A stretch of 64,000 nucleotides of DNA from Shewanella aquimarina (GCF_023349185.1 NZ_JAKIKY010000003.1:248001-312000), one strand, 5' to 3'; shown: positions 8,643-17,736, counted from the first letter of the stretch. Notes: generated from the sequence alone by a model not told the origin. Translations and numbers: made by a program.

Positions 8643-10673
8643 ATGACATCTATTTGCGACAGACAGAGAGCTATCGCTAGAAAAAGCGATAGCCGATATT
8701 GGTATCAGCACCCAAACGAAGCTGCAGCTAAGCTATCGGCGCTTAAGTACTTAAAGCGCGCCCAGCTCTTAAGGTTAAGGCACATAAGGCACTTATGGAA
8801 AGTATCGATACAGCTGTTCACCTCCTTGTTTAGAGGCCTGTTTATAGGTCTATTTGTCGCTCTGGTAGCAAGCCCGGTACCAAGTGCATTGGCTAACAGT
8901 GATTCGAATCAAGCAGCAACCTTAACGTCTCGCTCATACACAGTGGGCGCGCTTGCCTTTGCGGCACCCGAGATAGTGTATCAGCGCTGGGCACCTACCC
9001 TGGCGAGGGTCACAAAGGAGACTGGCATTGCGCTGGAACTTGTCCCCCTCAGACCTGATGAGCTGGTTGAACGTGTCTCCAATAACAGCCTAGATTTTAT
9101 CATAGGCAATGCACTCATCACCGTGGCCTTTAAGAAGGACTATGGCGTCAGCCATCTGTTGACTCTGGTACCGCTAAATCATGCTAATCCAGAGCAGGCC
9201 GTTGGCACTGCTCTGATTTCGAGAAGCTCACTGGAAATTAATGCCTTAAGCGATCTTGAAGGCTTGAGAGTCGTTTCCTCAGACCCAAACGCCTTTGGTG
9301 GTTTTCAAATCATAGCCGGAGAAATGATCACGGCGGGAATCGATCCTCTTAACGATTTGAGACAACTTGAGTTTGTCGGCTTTCCACAGGAGAAATTACT
9401 CGACTTTCTGCGAGAAGATCGTGCCGATGTGGCCATACTCCCCAGCTGCGTGCTTGAATCCGCCATCGCCCAAGGCAAGTTGACCCGCGGTGAGTTGCAT
9501 GTGCTTCTGCCGCAGTTTCAACCGGGCTTTAGCTGCCAAGCCTCTAGCAGCCTTTATCCTGGCTATGCCTTCTCGAAATTAGGCAAGACAGATCATGATG
9601 TCGCGCGGCATATTGTGCGGGCCTTACTCGACATCGAGTCCCAAGATCAGCAGGCCATACTTGGGCGTTATCACACTTGGTCTGTGCCGGTTGACGATAG
9701 CCAGGTATTTACCCTGCTCCAGCAACTAGACCGTTGGCCCTTCGTCACCAACTGGCAACGATTGGCCGAGGATGCGATTCCCTGGGCCTTAGTGATAGCC
9801 ATCATCCTGGCGCTTGGCTACCTTCACCACCTTAGGGTAAAACGACTTGTGAAGAAACGAACCCAGGCGCTAAGTGATGAGATGACGCAACATAAAGACA
9901 CTCAAAAGAGGCTATTCGAGCAGCAACAACAGTTCTATAGGGCGCAAAGAGTGCTGCTAACCGGTGAGATGGCATCTGGCATTGCCCATGAATTGAATCA
10001 GCCGCTGGCGGGTATCCGCTATCTGGCCCAAGGCAGTATTTACCGGCTCTTAGCGCAGCAAACTGATCTGCAACACGCACTCAGTAAGATATTGCAACAG
10101 GTCGACCGTGCCCAAAACACCATTAAACGCTTTCGCCAATTTTGCCAACAACCCAGCGTCTATCAAGACTGTGATCTAAAGGAGCTCATTCAAGATACGC
10201 TTAATCTGATGCAACCTGATTTTAAGCGCATGGACCTTAACCCTAAGCAGTTTCTCTGGCCTTTAACCGTGACCCTAGACATCAGCTTAATGCAGCAGGT
10301 GTTTGTTAACCTGATCCGTAACGCGTTAGATGCGATGGATGAGACTAACGATCCGCAACTGGCGATAGCCATAACTAACGATAGCGAGAATGCCGTGATA
10401 GTCGTGTCCGACAGCGGCATCGGCCTGAGTGAACAGGCATTAGAGCGATTATTTTTCCCCTTCGAGACCTCTAAGGCCAATGGTTTGGGGCTTGGTATGG
10501 TGGTTTGCAAACGGATAGTCGAAGAGCATGGCGGCAAGATCCGCGCCTTTAACAATCGAGAGGCCTCGAGAACTCAACACTTACCTAAGGAACTTGGCAA
10601 TGAGTTTCCCAGATTCGCCACAGGGCTCACCTTAGTGATCACTCTGCCTCTTAAGGAAAACGTACATGTGTAA
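8643..10673 (+). CDS. TtrS-like sensor histidine kinase with PhnD-type periplasmic domain
   Basis: The protein is 676 residues as called. A basic N-terminal stretch precedes a membrane segment or signal (about 62-83). A periplasmic phosphate/phosphonate-binding-protein-like domain follows (about 98-370, starting YTVGALAFAAPEIVYQRW). A second membrane helix lies at 380-394, then a coiled linker and a HisKA domain with His449 in GIAHELNQPLAG. The HATPase has the N box NLIRNALDAM and the G boxes SDSGIGLS and GLGLGMV. This is the architecture of the tetrathionate/thiosulfate sensors TtrS and ThsS. The signal is unknown but is probably a small anion or electron acceptor. The start is uncertain: no good ribosome-binding site precedes 8643, and the first 55 residues may not be translated. 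It overlaps the regulator gene by 8 bases. Confidence 0.87.
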   Translation: MTSICDRQRAIARKSDSRYWYQHPNEAAAKLSALKYLKRAQLLRLRHIRHLWKVSIQLFTSLFRGLFIGLFVALVASPVPSALANSDSNQAATLTSRSYTVGALAFAAPEIVYQRWAPTLARVTKETGIALELVPLRPDELVERVSNNSLDFIIGNALITVAFKKDYGVSHLLTLVPLNHANPEQAVGTALISRSSLEINALSDLEGLRVVSSDPNAFGGFQIIAGEMITAGIDPLNDLRQLEFVGFPQEKLLDFLREDRADVAILPSCVLESAIAQGKLTRGELHVLLPQFQPGFSCQASSSLYPGYAFSKLGKTDHDVARHIVRALLDIESQDQQAILGRYHTWSVPVDDSQVFTLLQQLDRWPFVTNWQRLAEDAIPWALVIAIILALGYLHHLRVKRLVKKRTQALSDEMTQHKDTQKRLFEQQQQFYRAQRVLLTGEMASGIAHELNQPLAGIRYLAQGSIYRLLAQQTDLQHALSKILQQVDRAQNTIKRFRQFCQQPSVYQDCDLKELIQDTLNLMQPDFKRMDLNPKQFLWPLTVTLDISLMQQVFVNLIRNALDAMDETNDPQLAIAITNDSENAVIVVSDSGIGLSEQALERLFFPFETSKANGLGLGMVVCKRIVEEHGGKIRAFNNREASRTQHLPKELGNEFPRFATGLTLVITLPLKENVHV

Positions 10674-11265
10674 TCTCTATCTGGTCGATGACGACCAAGA
10701 CGTCTTAGATTCTTTAAAGTGGATGCTTGAAGGCATGGGCTACGCCCCCCAAACCTTCACCAATGCCAGCAGCTTCCTAACTCAGGTAGATCTGCATCTG
10801 CCCGGGGTCGCTATCTTGGATATTCAGATGCCGGGTGTCGATGGCATAGAGTTACTGCAGCGAGTCAAGCAGCAAGAAAGCCCGCTGAGTGTCATCATGC
10901 TCACCGGCCACGGCACTATCTCGATGGCCGTACAAGCCTTACAACATGGCGCCATCGACTTCTTAGAAAAACCCGCCGATGGCGACAAACTCCAAGCCTT
11001 GATGAAAAAGGCTTCATTGATGAGCCTTGACGCCTACCAGCATAAAGAAAAGGCATCGAGTGTGGCACAACGAATCGCTTCGCTGACGCCGAGAGAACAA
11101 CAAGTCATGCACGCCGTGCTCGCCGGTAAGTTAAACAAAGTCATTGCCGCTGAACTCAACATAGCCCAGCGCACCATTGAGCTCCACCGCCAAAAAGTTA
11201 TGCAGAAGATGCAGGTGAATAATGTCGCCGAGCTCGCTTATTTGATGGCGATAACTAAACCCTAA
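10666..11265 (+). CDS. TtrR-like response regulator (FixJ/NarL type)
   Basis: This 199-residue regulator has an N-terminal receiver domain with acidic DDD (8-10), phosphoacceptor Asp52 in ILDIQMPG, a Thr in MLTGHG, and Lys in LEKPAD. A LuxR-type helix-turn-helix follows (about 134-196; LTPREQQVM, NKVIAAELNIAQRTIELHR). The start codon overlaps the kinase stop (ATGTGTAA), so the pair is translationally coupled. It is expected to activate transcription of the neighbouring flavin/porin genes. The shared GCGGTTTTCCG sites are candidate operators. The target assignment is inference from context. Confidence 0.88.
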   Translation: MCNLYLVDDDQDVLDSLKWMLEGMGYAPQTFTNASSFLTQVDLHLPGVAILDIQMPGVDGIELLQRVKQQESPLSVIMLTGHGTISMAVQALQHGAIDFLEKPADGDKLQALMKKASLMSLDAYQHKEKASSVAQRIASLTPREQQVMHAVLAGKLNKVIAAELNIAQRTIELHRQKVMQKMQVNNVAELAYLMAITKP

Positions 11266-11509
11266 GATTGTTTTTGTCTTTTGTATAAATCTGTAGCCAG
11301 CGAGTGTATGAAAAACGCCCTATCATTAATGAGGCGGTTAATCATTAGCCGTTGTAATGGGAAATGGGCGAACCTGGCTTACATCTTTTTCCCGCTTTAA
11401 TTAGTATGGCATGGGCGTCAAAGTCGTGACATTTATCCATAATTTGACACGACATTGACGTCGCAATAACAACTACTATAAACAATTAGCTTATTCGGGT
11501 AGCTCATTA

Positions 11510-12652
11510 ATGTCTTTAAAAACGGCTCTTTCGTCTCTCGCCGTGTGTTCCTGCGCACTCCTTCTCAATGCCCCGGCATGGGCGCAGTCTTACCAAAACC
11601 TAGGTAAAAGTTTTCAGCAAAATTTTCACAAACAACTCAAACAAAACAAGGTACCTGGCGGCGCTTTTGTGATTGTTCAGGGCGAAAACATCATCACCCT
11701 GGACACCTACGGGAAACGCCGTCAGGGCAGTGGTAAGAAGGTTAATGCCGATACCGTGTTTCGTCTGGCGTCAGTCTCTAAAACCTTTGCCGGCGCGCTG
11801 GCCAGTCAATTGGTGCATGAACATAAACTCAGCTGGCAGCAACCGATCAACCACTATCTTCCGGAATTTTCTCTGGCAGTGCCAACCGACTCAGAGGCGA
11901 TCACCTTAGGCCATGTGATAGGCCAAAGCACTGGGCTAATGCCAAACAGCTACGATAACCTGGTCAATGCCAACGTTAAGTTAAACAAGATCATTCCTAA
12001 ATTTGCCGAGCTCACGCCCATCTGTCCCCCTGGCGTCTGCTACAGCTATCAAAATGTCGCCTTCTCCTTTATCGGCCAGGCGATAGAACAGGAAAGCGGC
12101 CAGTCCTATGAGCAATTAATCGAGAAGCGCATCTTTGCACCGCTTTCGATGAAGACGGCCTCAATTGGCTATGAAGCCTTTACCCACACGACCAACCGCG
12201 CCGAGCCGCACATCAAGACCAAACATGGCTTTAAACAGGTTAAGGTAAAACCTAATTACTATCAGCTGGCACCGGCCGCTGGGGTCAATGCCAGTATCAC
12301 GGATATGGCCAAATGGTTGATGGCCAACATGGGACACCAGCCTAAGGTACTATCACCGAGAATAATCGAAGATATCACCACGCCAGGGGTTCGCACCACT
12401 AAGGAGCTTCGCCGCCGCGATTGGAAGCCCTATCTTGACGATGCCCATTATGGCAAGGGCTGGCGCATCTACCAGTTTAATGGCCATCGCCTCATCTATC
12501 ACGCCGGTTGGGTCGCGGGTTATGTCACCGAGGTGGCCTACTCACCCGAGCTGGACCTTGGCATTGCCATCTTACTCAACGGTGAATCCCGGGTCATCAG
12601 TTCGCTGGGCGCCGAGTTCTGGCATCAGGTATTTGCCAAGGATCACGGTTAA
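11510..12652 (+). CDS. periplasmic serine hydrolase, beta-lactamase (class C/PBP) fold
   Basis: This is a secreted 380-residue protein with a signal peptide cleaved near APAWA (residues 21-25). The three active-site motifs of the class C/DD-peptidase family are present: S88-V-S-K91, Y180-Q-N182 and H331-A-G333. The last replaces the KTG of true AmpC, as is common in esterase- or peptidase-like members. It may act on peptidoglycan peptides, D-amino acid peptides or esters; beta-lactam hydrolysis cannot be predicted. The next gene downstream, an exported amidohydrolase on the same strand, is 193 bases away with its own ribosome-binding site and repeats between, so they are probably separate units. 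Confidence 0.85.
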   Translation: MSLKTALSSLAVCSCALLLNAPAWAQSYQNLGKSFQQNFHKQLKQNKVPGGAFVIVQGENIITLDTYGKRRQGSGKKVNADTVFRLASVSKTFAGALASQLVHEHKLSWQQPINHYLPEFSLAVPTDSEAITLGHVIGQSTGLMPNSYDNLVNANVKLNKIIPKFAELTPICPPGVCYSYQNVAFSFIGQAIEQESGQSYEQLIEKRIFAPLSMKTASIGYEAFTHTTNRAEPHIKTKHGFKQVKVKPNYYQLAPAAGVNASITDMAKWLMANMGHQPKVLSPRIIEDITTPGVRTTKELRRRDWKPYLDDAHYGKGWRIYQFNGHRLIYHAGWVAGYVTEVAYSPELDLGIAILLNGESRVISSLGAEFWHQVFAKDHG

Positions 12653-12706
12653 CTTTTAAATAGCTTGGGGTAATGTTTAGCAACGAAAAGCGCGCTCGTC
12701 TAAGCC

Positions 12707-12742
12707 ATTAAATAAGCGATTAAATAAGCAGCTAAATAAGCG
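12707..12742. repeat. 12-bp tandem repeat, three units
   Basis: Three consecutive units (ATTAAATAAGCG, ATTAAATAAGCA, GCTAAATAAGCG) lie between the serine hydrolase and the amidohydrolase. Confidence 0.7.
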
Positions 12743-12773
12743 ACTAATTATGGCTTAAGATGGCGCTTGCATT

Positions 12774-12787
12774 ACCCATTAATGGGT
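12774..12787. promoter_or_regulatory. 14-bp perfect palindrome, candidate operator
   Basis: ACCCATTAATGGGT is a perfect palindrome about 60 bases before the amidohydrolase start. Its position and symmetry suit a dimeric repressor, but I cannot name one. Confidence 0.35.
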
Positions 12788-12790
12788 TAG

Positions 12791-12820
12791 ACATTATTGC
12801 GTTAAACATTATTCCGTTGA
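12791..12820. repeat. 15-bp tandem duplication
   Basis: ACATTATTGCGTTAA is followed directly by ACATTATTCCGTTGA, just upstream of the amidohydrolase ribosome-binding site. A third unit begins with ACAT. Confidence 0.6.
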
Positions 12821-12845
12821 ACATCGATAACAATAAGGAAACCCT

Positions 12846-14204
12846 ATGACGCCGCAACGCCTCAATAACGCTTATCGACAGAGCGAGTCTCTGCTCTTAG
12901 GCCTGCCACTAACTAAGCCGCTACCGTTTTTAGCTAAACAACTTAGCAAGCTCGCGCTGGCCTTTGCGGTGTTGTCACCAAGCTACGCCCAGGCCCAAGA
13001 TACTCTGCTGCTGGCCAAGGGTTATGTGGATGTCGTCAAGGGAAAGACCATTGAAGATGCGGCTATACTGGTGCGAGACAATCAAATCATCTCAGTCGGC
13101 CATCAAGCCAGTGTCCCAAAGCAAGATGGTTATCGAGTGATAAATCTTAAAGATAAATACCTGCTACCTGGGGTTATGGATATGCATGTTCATCTCTCCA
13201 GTGATGCCGAAGATAACTTTCTCGAATCGATGAACTACTCCATTCCAAGACAGACGGTGAAAGCGGTAAAAAACGCCCGTAATACGCTTATGGCTGGCTT
13301 TACCACCGTGCGTGATCTCGGCGCGTCAGGCTACTCTGTTATTGCGACCCGTGATGCCATCGATGCCGGCGAGATCCCGGGGCCCAGGATCTGGGCGGTA
13401 GGCCATTCCCTGAGTATCACAGGGGGCCACTGTGACGATAACTTTGCCGCGCCCGAGATGCACAGCGTAGCCGGCGGTGTCGCCGACGGTCCCTGGGCCG
13501 TCAGACAGAAGGTGCGTGAAAACATCAAATATGGCGCCAATGCCATTAAGGTTTGCGCAACCGGTGGTGTATTTTCCAAGGGTACCAAAGTCGGCGTGCA
13601 GCAATATAGCGAACAGGAACTAGCCGCCGCGGCCGATGAGGCCCATCGACGTGGCTTAGTCATCGCCGCCCATGCCCATGGCACCAGCGGCATCAAGGCG
13701 GCTATCCGCGCCGGTATCGATAGCATAGAGCATTGCAGTTTCATGGATGAGGAAGCGATCAAGATGGCGGTTAAGGCCGGCACTTACCTCTCCTGTGATA
13801 TCTACAATACCGAATACACGCTGGCCTTTGGCCAGGAAAATGGGGTGCCAGAAGAAAATATCGAAAAAGAGAAGCAGGTTTCTAAGGCGCAGCGTGACAG
13901 CTTTAGACGCGCTACCCTAGCCGGTGCCAAGATGGTGTTTGGCTCAGATGCGGCCATCTATCCCCATGGAGACAACGGTAAACAGTTCTCCCGCATGGTG
14001 ACCTTTGGCATGACGCCAGCCCAGGCGTTGCAAGCGGCAACCATCAACAGCGCCGCGCTGGTCCAGCAACAAGATAGCCTCGGCCAGCTAAAACCAGGCT
14101 TCTATGCCGACATTATCGCCGTCGATGGCGATCCATTGACGGATATCTCGGTGATGGAACGGGTGGGTTTCGTCATGAAGGATGGCGTGATCTACAAAGA
14201 CTAG
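12846..14204 (+). CDS. exported metal-dependent amidohydrolase
   Basis: This is a 452-residue amidohydrolase-superfamily enzyme of the imidazolonepropionase-like group. A long N-region and hydrophobic stretch end in SPSYAQAQ, which indicates export. Metal ligands are visible: HVH in MDMHVHLSS, a candidate carboxylated Lys in NAIKVCATGG, AHAHG, IEHCSF, and the Asp in FGSDAAIYPHG. Relatives with this layout include dipeptidases and carboxypeptidases acting on Xaa-Pro or Xaa-Arg substrates, so a periplasmic peptidase is likely, but the substrate is a guess. AAGGA lies six bases before the ATG. It follows a serine hydrolase, also exported, so both may process peptides. Confidence 0.85.
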   Translation: MTPQRLNNAYRQSESLLLGLPLTKPLPFLAKQLSKLALAFAVLSPSYAQAQDTLLLAKGYVDVVKGKTIEDAAILVRDNQIISVGHQASVPKQDGYRVINLKDKYLLPGVMDMHVHLSSDAEDNFLESMNYSIPRQTVKAVKNARNTLMAGFTTVRDLGASGYSVIATRDAIDAGEIPGPRIWAVGHSLSITGGHCDDNFAAPEMHSVAGGVADGPWAVRQKVRENIKYGANAIKVCATGGVFSKGTKVGVQQYSEQELAAAADEAHRRGLVIAAHAHGTSGIKAAIRAGIDSIEHCSFMDEEAIKMAVKAGTYLSCDIYNTEYTLAFGQENGVPEENIEKEKQVSKAQRDSFRRATLAGAKMVFGSDAAIYPHGDNGKQFSRMVTFGMTPAQALQAATINSAALVQQQDSLGQLKPGFYADIIAVDGDPLTDISVMERVGFVMKDGVIYKD

Positions 14205-14358
14205 CCAGCGGTTAATGGTCTAATTAACGGCCATCATTTGAACTTATCCGTCGCGCTCGGGAACGGAAGACTCTGAGCGCGAACTGGCGATTGTTACAGT
14301 GGAAAAACAACGTTTGAAACTCGCCTTGGGCTATCGCCTAAGGCGCTTATCCGCTACT

Positions 14359-14383
14359 CTTATCTAGGAGCTTTATCTAGGAG
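14359..14383. repeat. tandem duplication of CTTATCTAGGAG
   Basis: Two direct units (CTTATCTAGGAG and CTTTATCTAGGAG) lie between the converging amidohydrolase and small lipoprotein genes. Confidence 0.55.
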
Positions 14384-14407
14384 TTTGCTCTAAGTGCCTT
14401 CTAGGTA

Positions 14408-14674
14408 TTAGGCAAGACGCGTGACACCCAGCTCTCCCCAACTCTGGCAGAAGGCCCAGCGATTTTGTTTGCAAAAATAGATGGCTTGATACCGGTTGTA
14501 GCTCACTGTAGTAAATGCGCTAGCATCCCGAGATACGGTAGCCGATGCATTAACCTGTGTGCATGCTGGTAAGCTGCCGAGTAACAATAAGAAGCCGCCG
14601 AACGCTAAGCCATGCAAACTCATGGGTAAAGGTTTACGCAAGTATCTATGCAATCGTCTATTTAACATAGCCAC
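14408..14674 (-). CDS. small exported hypothetical protein, probable lipoprotein
   Basis: I do not recognise this 88-residue protein. The N-terminus is strongly basic (NRRLHRYLRK), then a hydrophobic stretch (LAFGGFLLLLGSLPAC) ends at a cysteine that could be lipidated, although Pro-Ala before Cys is not a classic lipobox. The mature part is about 50 residues with two Cys (YFCKQNRWAFCQSW) that could form a disulfide. Aromatic residues are frequent. It has its own gap on both sides and no operon partner. It is probably real because of the signal-like N-terminus, but it could be a chance ORF. Confidence 0.5.
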   Translation of the reverse strand: MAMLNRRLHRYLRKPLPMSLHGLAFGGFLLLLGSLPACTQVNASATVSRDASAFTTVSYNRYQAIYFCKQNRWAFCQSWGELGVTRLA

Positions 14675-14913
14675 TCCTTATTTTGTCCTATGCCCGACGC
14701 TCTTCTAACTGGCCCCTAACGAAAAGCAGGTACAAATACTAGGCATTTAAAGTGAAGGCCCTTATTTCACTATAAGAAAATATTCTCCGCGGCGCAAAAC
14801 ATAGGTAAGTTGCGAACATGCTCTGCGTCGGCTTACAGACCTAGATGCAAGGCGTGGTTTGCGGCAAATGGCCCAAGTCCTTTGCAAGAAGCACAACACC
14901 GCAGATTAGCCCC

Positions 14914-15663
14914 TTACTTTAAGCTTGCGAGAAATTCGGCCTTTAGACTGTCTAATGGCGCGAGATCCTTAGGACTCTTGCGACTACGGCTATAGAGTGA
15001 GGATTCGATAAAAAGTGAAAACCAGGCCGAAAGACTAGCCGCATTGTCAGGCTCTGCCGCCGCACTGAGCACAAGACTGGCCACCTCGGCGGTACCCAGC
15101 TGAAAGTCACGACTCCCCTTACGCAGGCCATAACGGGCGGCGGCATCCGGTGCAAACGAGAGCATAGGTAGATCTTGCAGATAGTCACTCTTGTTAAACA
15201 TCTTGATCGCCTCGCGCCAGCTACCGTCGAGCAGCACAAACAGGGGGCGCTTGGTATCTGTGTCTAAACGCGCTTTCAGCGCACTATCTGGCACCACGAC
15301 TTGAGAAGGCATGGCATACTCGCTAGGGAACACCAAGTAAGGCTGATATTCGGGTGAGTTAAGTAACCCCAACAGCCGGCGATTGGTTCGAGTGCGATCC
15401 CAGATATAGGCATGGGTATCGGGGATCAGATCGGCTATTAGGCGCCCGGAATTACTCGGCTTTAACACCTCATCGTCATACATCACCAGCAGAAAACTTA
15501 CCTGAGATTTTAGCAGTGTACGCGTATCACAGGTGCAGTAGCGTGTCGCCAGCAAACAGGCATCACAGCGCTCCAGGTTCTTACCGCGGGCGTTGTAGGG
15601 CCGGGTAGAGATTGCCTTACGATATTGATAGCGCTGATGCACCGCATGGGGAGGAAGTGTCAT
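14914..15663 (-). CDS. DTW-domain tRNA-uridine aminocarboxypropyltransferase
   Basis: This 249-residue protein belongs to the DTW family (E. coli TapT/YfiP), which transfers the 3-amino-3-carboxypropyl group of SAM to uridine 47 of tRNA to give acp3U. An N-terminal zinc-knuckle-like set is seen in RCDACLLATRYCTC. The signature motif appears as LLDGSWREAIKM, a DGSW version of DTW, and the PNS-like SAM region is KPSNSGRL. The start has AGGT about seven bases upstream. It is downstream of the pssA unit on the same strand, but a terminator at 15753-15782 separates them. The family assignment is firm; the exact tRNA target is inferred from E. coli. Confidence 0.85.
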   Translation of the reverse strand: MTLPPHAVHQRYQYRKAISTRPYNARGKNLERCDACLLATRYCTCDTRTLLKSQVSFLLVMYDDEVLKPSNSGRLIADLIPDTHAYIWDRTRTNRRLLGLLNSPEYQPYLVFPSEYAMPSQVVVPDSALKARLDTDTKRPLFVLLDGSWREAIKMFNKSDYLQDLPMLSFAPDAAARYGLRKGSRDFQLGTAEVASLVLSAAAEPDNAASLSAWFSLFIESSLYSRSRKSPKDLAPLDSLKAEFLASLK

Positions 15664-15752
15664 TGAGTAACCTATTAAAAACTTGAGCCTTACGAGTGAT
15701 TGTTTACCTGGTTAAGTATAACGCTCGCAAAGCCAATTAAATCGCAATCGTG

Positions 15753-15782
15753 AAAAAGGCGAACCATAATGTTCGCCCTTTT
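15753..15782 (-). terminator. terminator after pssA
   Basis: On the minus strand GGCGAAC/GTTCGCC with a 6-nt loop is followed by TTTTT, about 65 bases beyond the pssA stop. Confidence 0.85.
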
Positions 15783-15848
15783 CAGTTATCATCCTAACAG
15801 GCTAGCTAAAGGTATCATCATATTAGCTTTGCCTTGCTATCTTTTGCG

Positions 15849-17162
15849 TTACAAGATGCGGCGCAGCAGAAAATCGGCTCTTAACCGTCTGATACGGTTC
15901 ATGATCTTACGTACCGGCTTAGGATAGTTGTTCAAGGTATCTATCTGGCTGTAATGATAGAGTCGCTCGGTATGTTCGAGGATATGCGCCTGTTCCTGCT
16001 TAAACTGCTCGGTCCAGGCTTGGGTTTCATCTTGCAGCAACAAGCCATTTTCGAGATCCAAGGCCCACGCCCTAGGATTGAGGTTTGAGCCTGTGATCAG
16101 ATGAAGACGATCATCGGCGCTTATCCCCTTGAGGTGATAGCTATTACGATCATGCTTCCAAAGATGGATATTGAGTAGCCCAGCATCGATAGCCCATTGC
16201 TGACGCTTGGCAAACTTACGCAGCGACTGTTCATACATATAAGGCAAGGCACCTATGGTCGAGAAGGTCTCTTCCGGCGGAATGTAGAAATCGTTTGCCG
16301 TCTTATCACCCACCACGATATCGATGCGCTTACCTTTTCTGAGGTGCTTGGCCAAGGCTCTGGAGAGGATATAAGGCGGATTAAAATAGGGCGTACAGAT
16401 AAACAGTGAGCGCTGCGACTGAGAGACCAGATCGATCACTAGCTTGTTTAATTTATTCTTCTTACGGCCTAAACCAACCACAGGCGTGATGCGATTACCC
16501 GTCTTGGTGCCTGAAAAACGGTACTTTGCCTTTGCCAGACGCTGCTTCAGGCTACGCACGTCGTTCTTCTCGGGCAGCTTCTCGATGGCCTTGTCCTGGG
16601 TTAACGAGGTCACGGCTCTGTCGCTGGCGATATACTCCATCACCATATTGCGCATAGACTCTGCCAACGGCTTAGATTCGATCACATGGTAACGGTCGAA
16701 GCGGTACTTCTCGCCCTGGTGCAGATAGATGTTGTTCAGGCTGGCACCGCTGTAGATCACCGTATCATCTATGATGAAGCCTTTCAGGTGAAGCACGCCC
16801 ATAAATTCACGGGACTTTACCGGCACACCAAGGATATTGATCGGATGCTCGGCGGCGTTAACCACCTTTTGATACATGAGGTAGTTGCCACTGTCACCCT
16901 TATGACCGATAAGGCCACGTCTGGCGCGGTGGAAGTCCACCAAAATGGTGACGTCCAGCTCGGGTCTTGCCGCCTTAGCCGCCATCAAGGCAGCCAATAC
17001 TTCCCTACCCGCTTCATCATCTTCGAGATAGAGTGCGGCTAGGGTGATCGCCCGTTTGGCGTTTGCAATCTGTTTGAGTAGTTCGGCTTTTAGCGCCGCA
17101 GGCGTCAGCAACCAACGTATGGCGTCGGCGGGTAACGCAATTCCACCTAGCTTATCCAGCAA
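15849..17162 (-). CDS. pssA: CDP-diacylglycerol-serine O-phosphatidyltransferase
   Basis: This is phosphatidylserine synthase of the phospholipase D superfamily, as in E. coli. It condenses CDP-diacylglycerol with L-serine, the committed step to phosphatidylethanolamine, at the inner face of the membrane. There are two HKD-like motifs: HLKGFIIDDTVIYSGASLNN in the N-terminal half and YHLKGISADDRLHLITGSN in the C-terminal half. The length, 437 residues, is close to the 451 of E. coli. The C-terminus is basic (IMNRIRRLRADFLLRRIL), typical for peripheral binding to acidic phospholipid. It lies 11 bases downstream of a DUF1904 gene, so the two are likely cotranscribed. Confidence 0.95.
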   Translation of the reverse strand: MLDKLGGIALPADAIRWLLTPAALKAELLKQIANAKRAITLAALYLEDDEAGREVLAALMAAKAARPELDVTILVDFHRARRGLIGHKGDSGNYLMYQKVVNAAEHPINILGVPVKSREFMGVLHLKGFIIDDTVIYSGASLNNIYLHQGEKYRFDRYHVIESKPLAESMRNMVMEYIASDRAVTSLTQDKAIEKLPEKNDVRSLKQRLAKAKYRFSGTKTGNRITPVVGLGRKKNKLNKLVIDLVSQSQRSLFICTPYFNPPYILSRALAKHLRKGKRIDIVVGDKTANDFYIPPEETFSTIGALPYMYEQSLRKFAKRQQWAIDAGLLNIHLWKHDRNSYHLKGISADDRLHLITGSNLNPRAWALDLENGLLLQDETQAWTEQFKQEQAHILEHTERLYHYSQIDTLNNYPKPVRKIMNRIRRLRADFLLRRIL

Positions 17163-17173
17163 GGTATCCTCCT

Positions 17174-17506
17174 TTAAAAATGCTGCCCATCACGGTAGTA
17201 GCATTGTGGCGTGAGCGCCATAAACATGACTGAGATATGTTTTGCAGGCGAATATACAGCTAATACGGCCTGACGAATGATCTGCTCTACTGCGTGACGA
17301 ATTTCGGGATCTTTGGCAAACCAGAGTACCTCGACTTGCACGAATGCCTTATCGACCTTACCATGACGAAAAGCAACGCTCGGCTCCCAGTCTAAGGTGA
17401 AACTATCGGTCTTAACCTGACACTGGTTCGCTAACTCATCGAGCAAGGTTTCACTGATTCGACATACCGCCTCTTGCGGTAAACCGCGCATACGAATGTG
17501 TGGCAT
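17174..17506 (-). CDS. DUF1904 family protein
   Basis: This 110-residue cytoplasmic protein matches the DUF1904 pattern: MPHIRMRGLP at the start, then a compact alpha/beta sequence resembling the tautomerase/MIF-like fold with Pro near the N-terminus. No catalytic function is established for the family. It sits immediately upstream of pssA with 11 bases between, the arrangement I would expect of one transcript. A link to phospholipid synthesis is only positional. Confidence 0.75.
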   Translation of the reverse strand: MPHIRMRGLPQEAVCRISETLLDELANQCQVKTDSFTLDWEPSVAFRHGKVDKAFVQVEVLWFAKDPEIRHAVEQIIRQAVLAVYSPAKHISVMFMALTPQCYYRDGQHF

Positions 17507-17736
17507 ACTGGTTCCATCCCAAATCTTAAGGGGTAGAAATTACCCATTTACCGGGTTTGGGGCAAGGGTTTTCTGTTGTTGTGCGTCGCACTTGGGGTAA
17601 ACCGGGTTAAAATTAAGCAGAATCAGCGGCTAAAGGGGTGACTTTGGCCTCCTTTGTCTTAATTATTGTTTAACCCTCCAACATTGGGCGTAAAACACCT
17701 TACAATAGGCACATCTGTCTGCTTTTAGGTTCCAGC

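Noticed and set aside
13331..13783. 150-residue minus-strand ORF inside the amidohydrolase
   Set aside because: Shadow ORF of a high-GC third-position gene; no domain.
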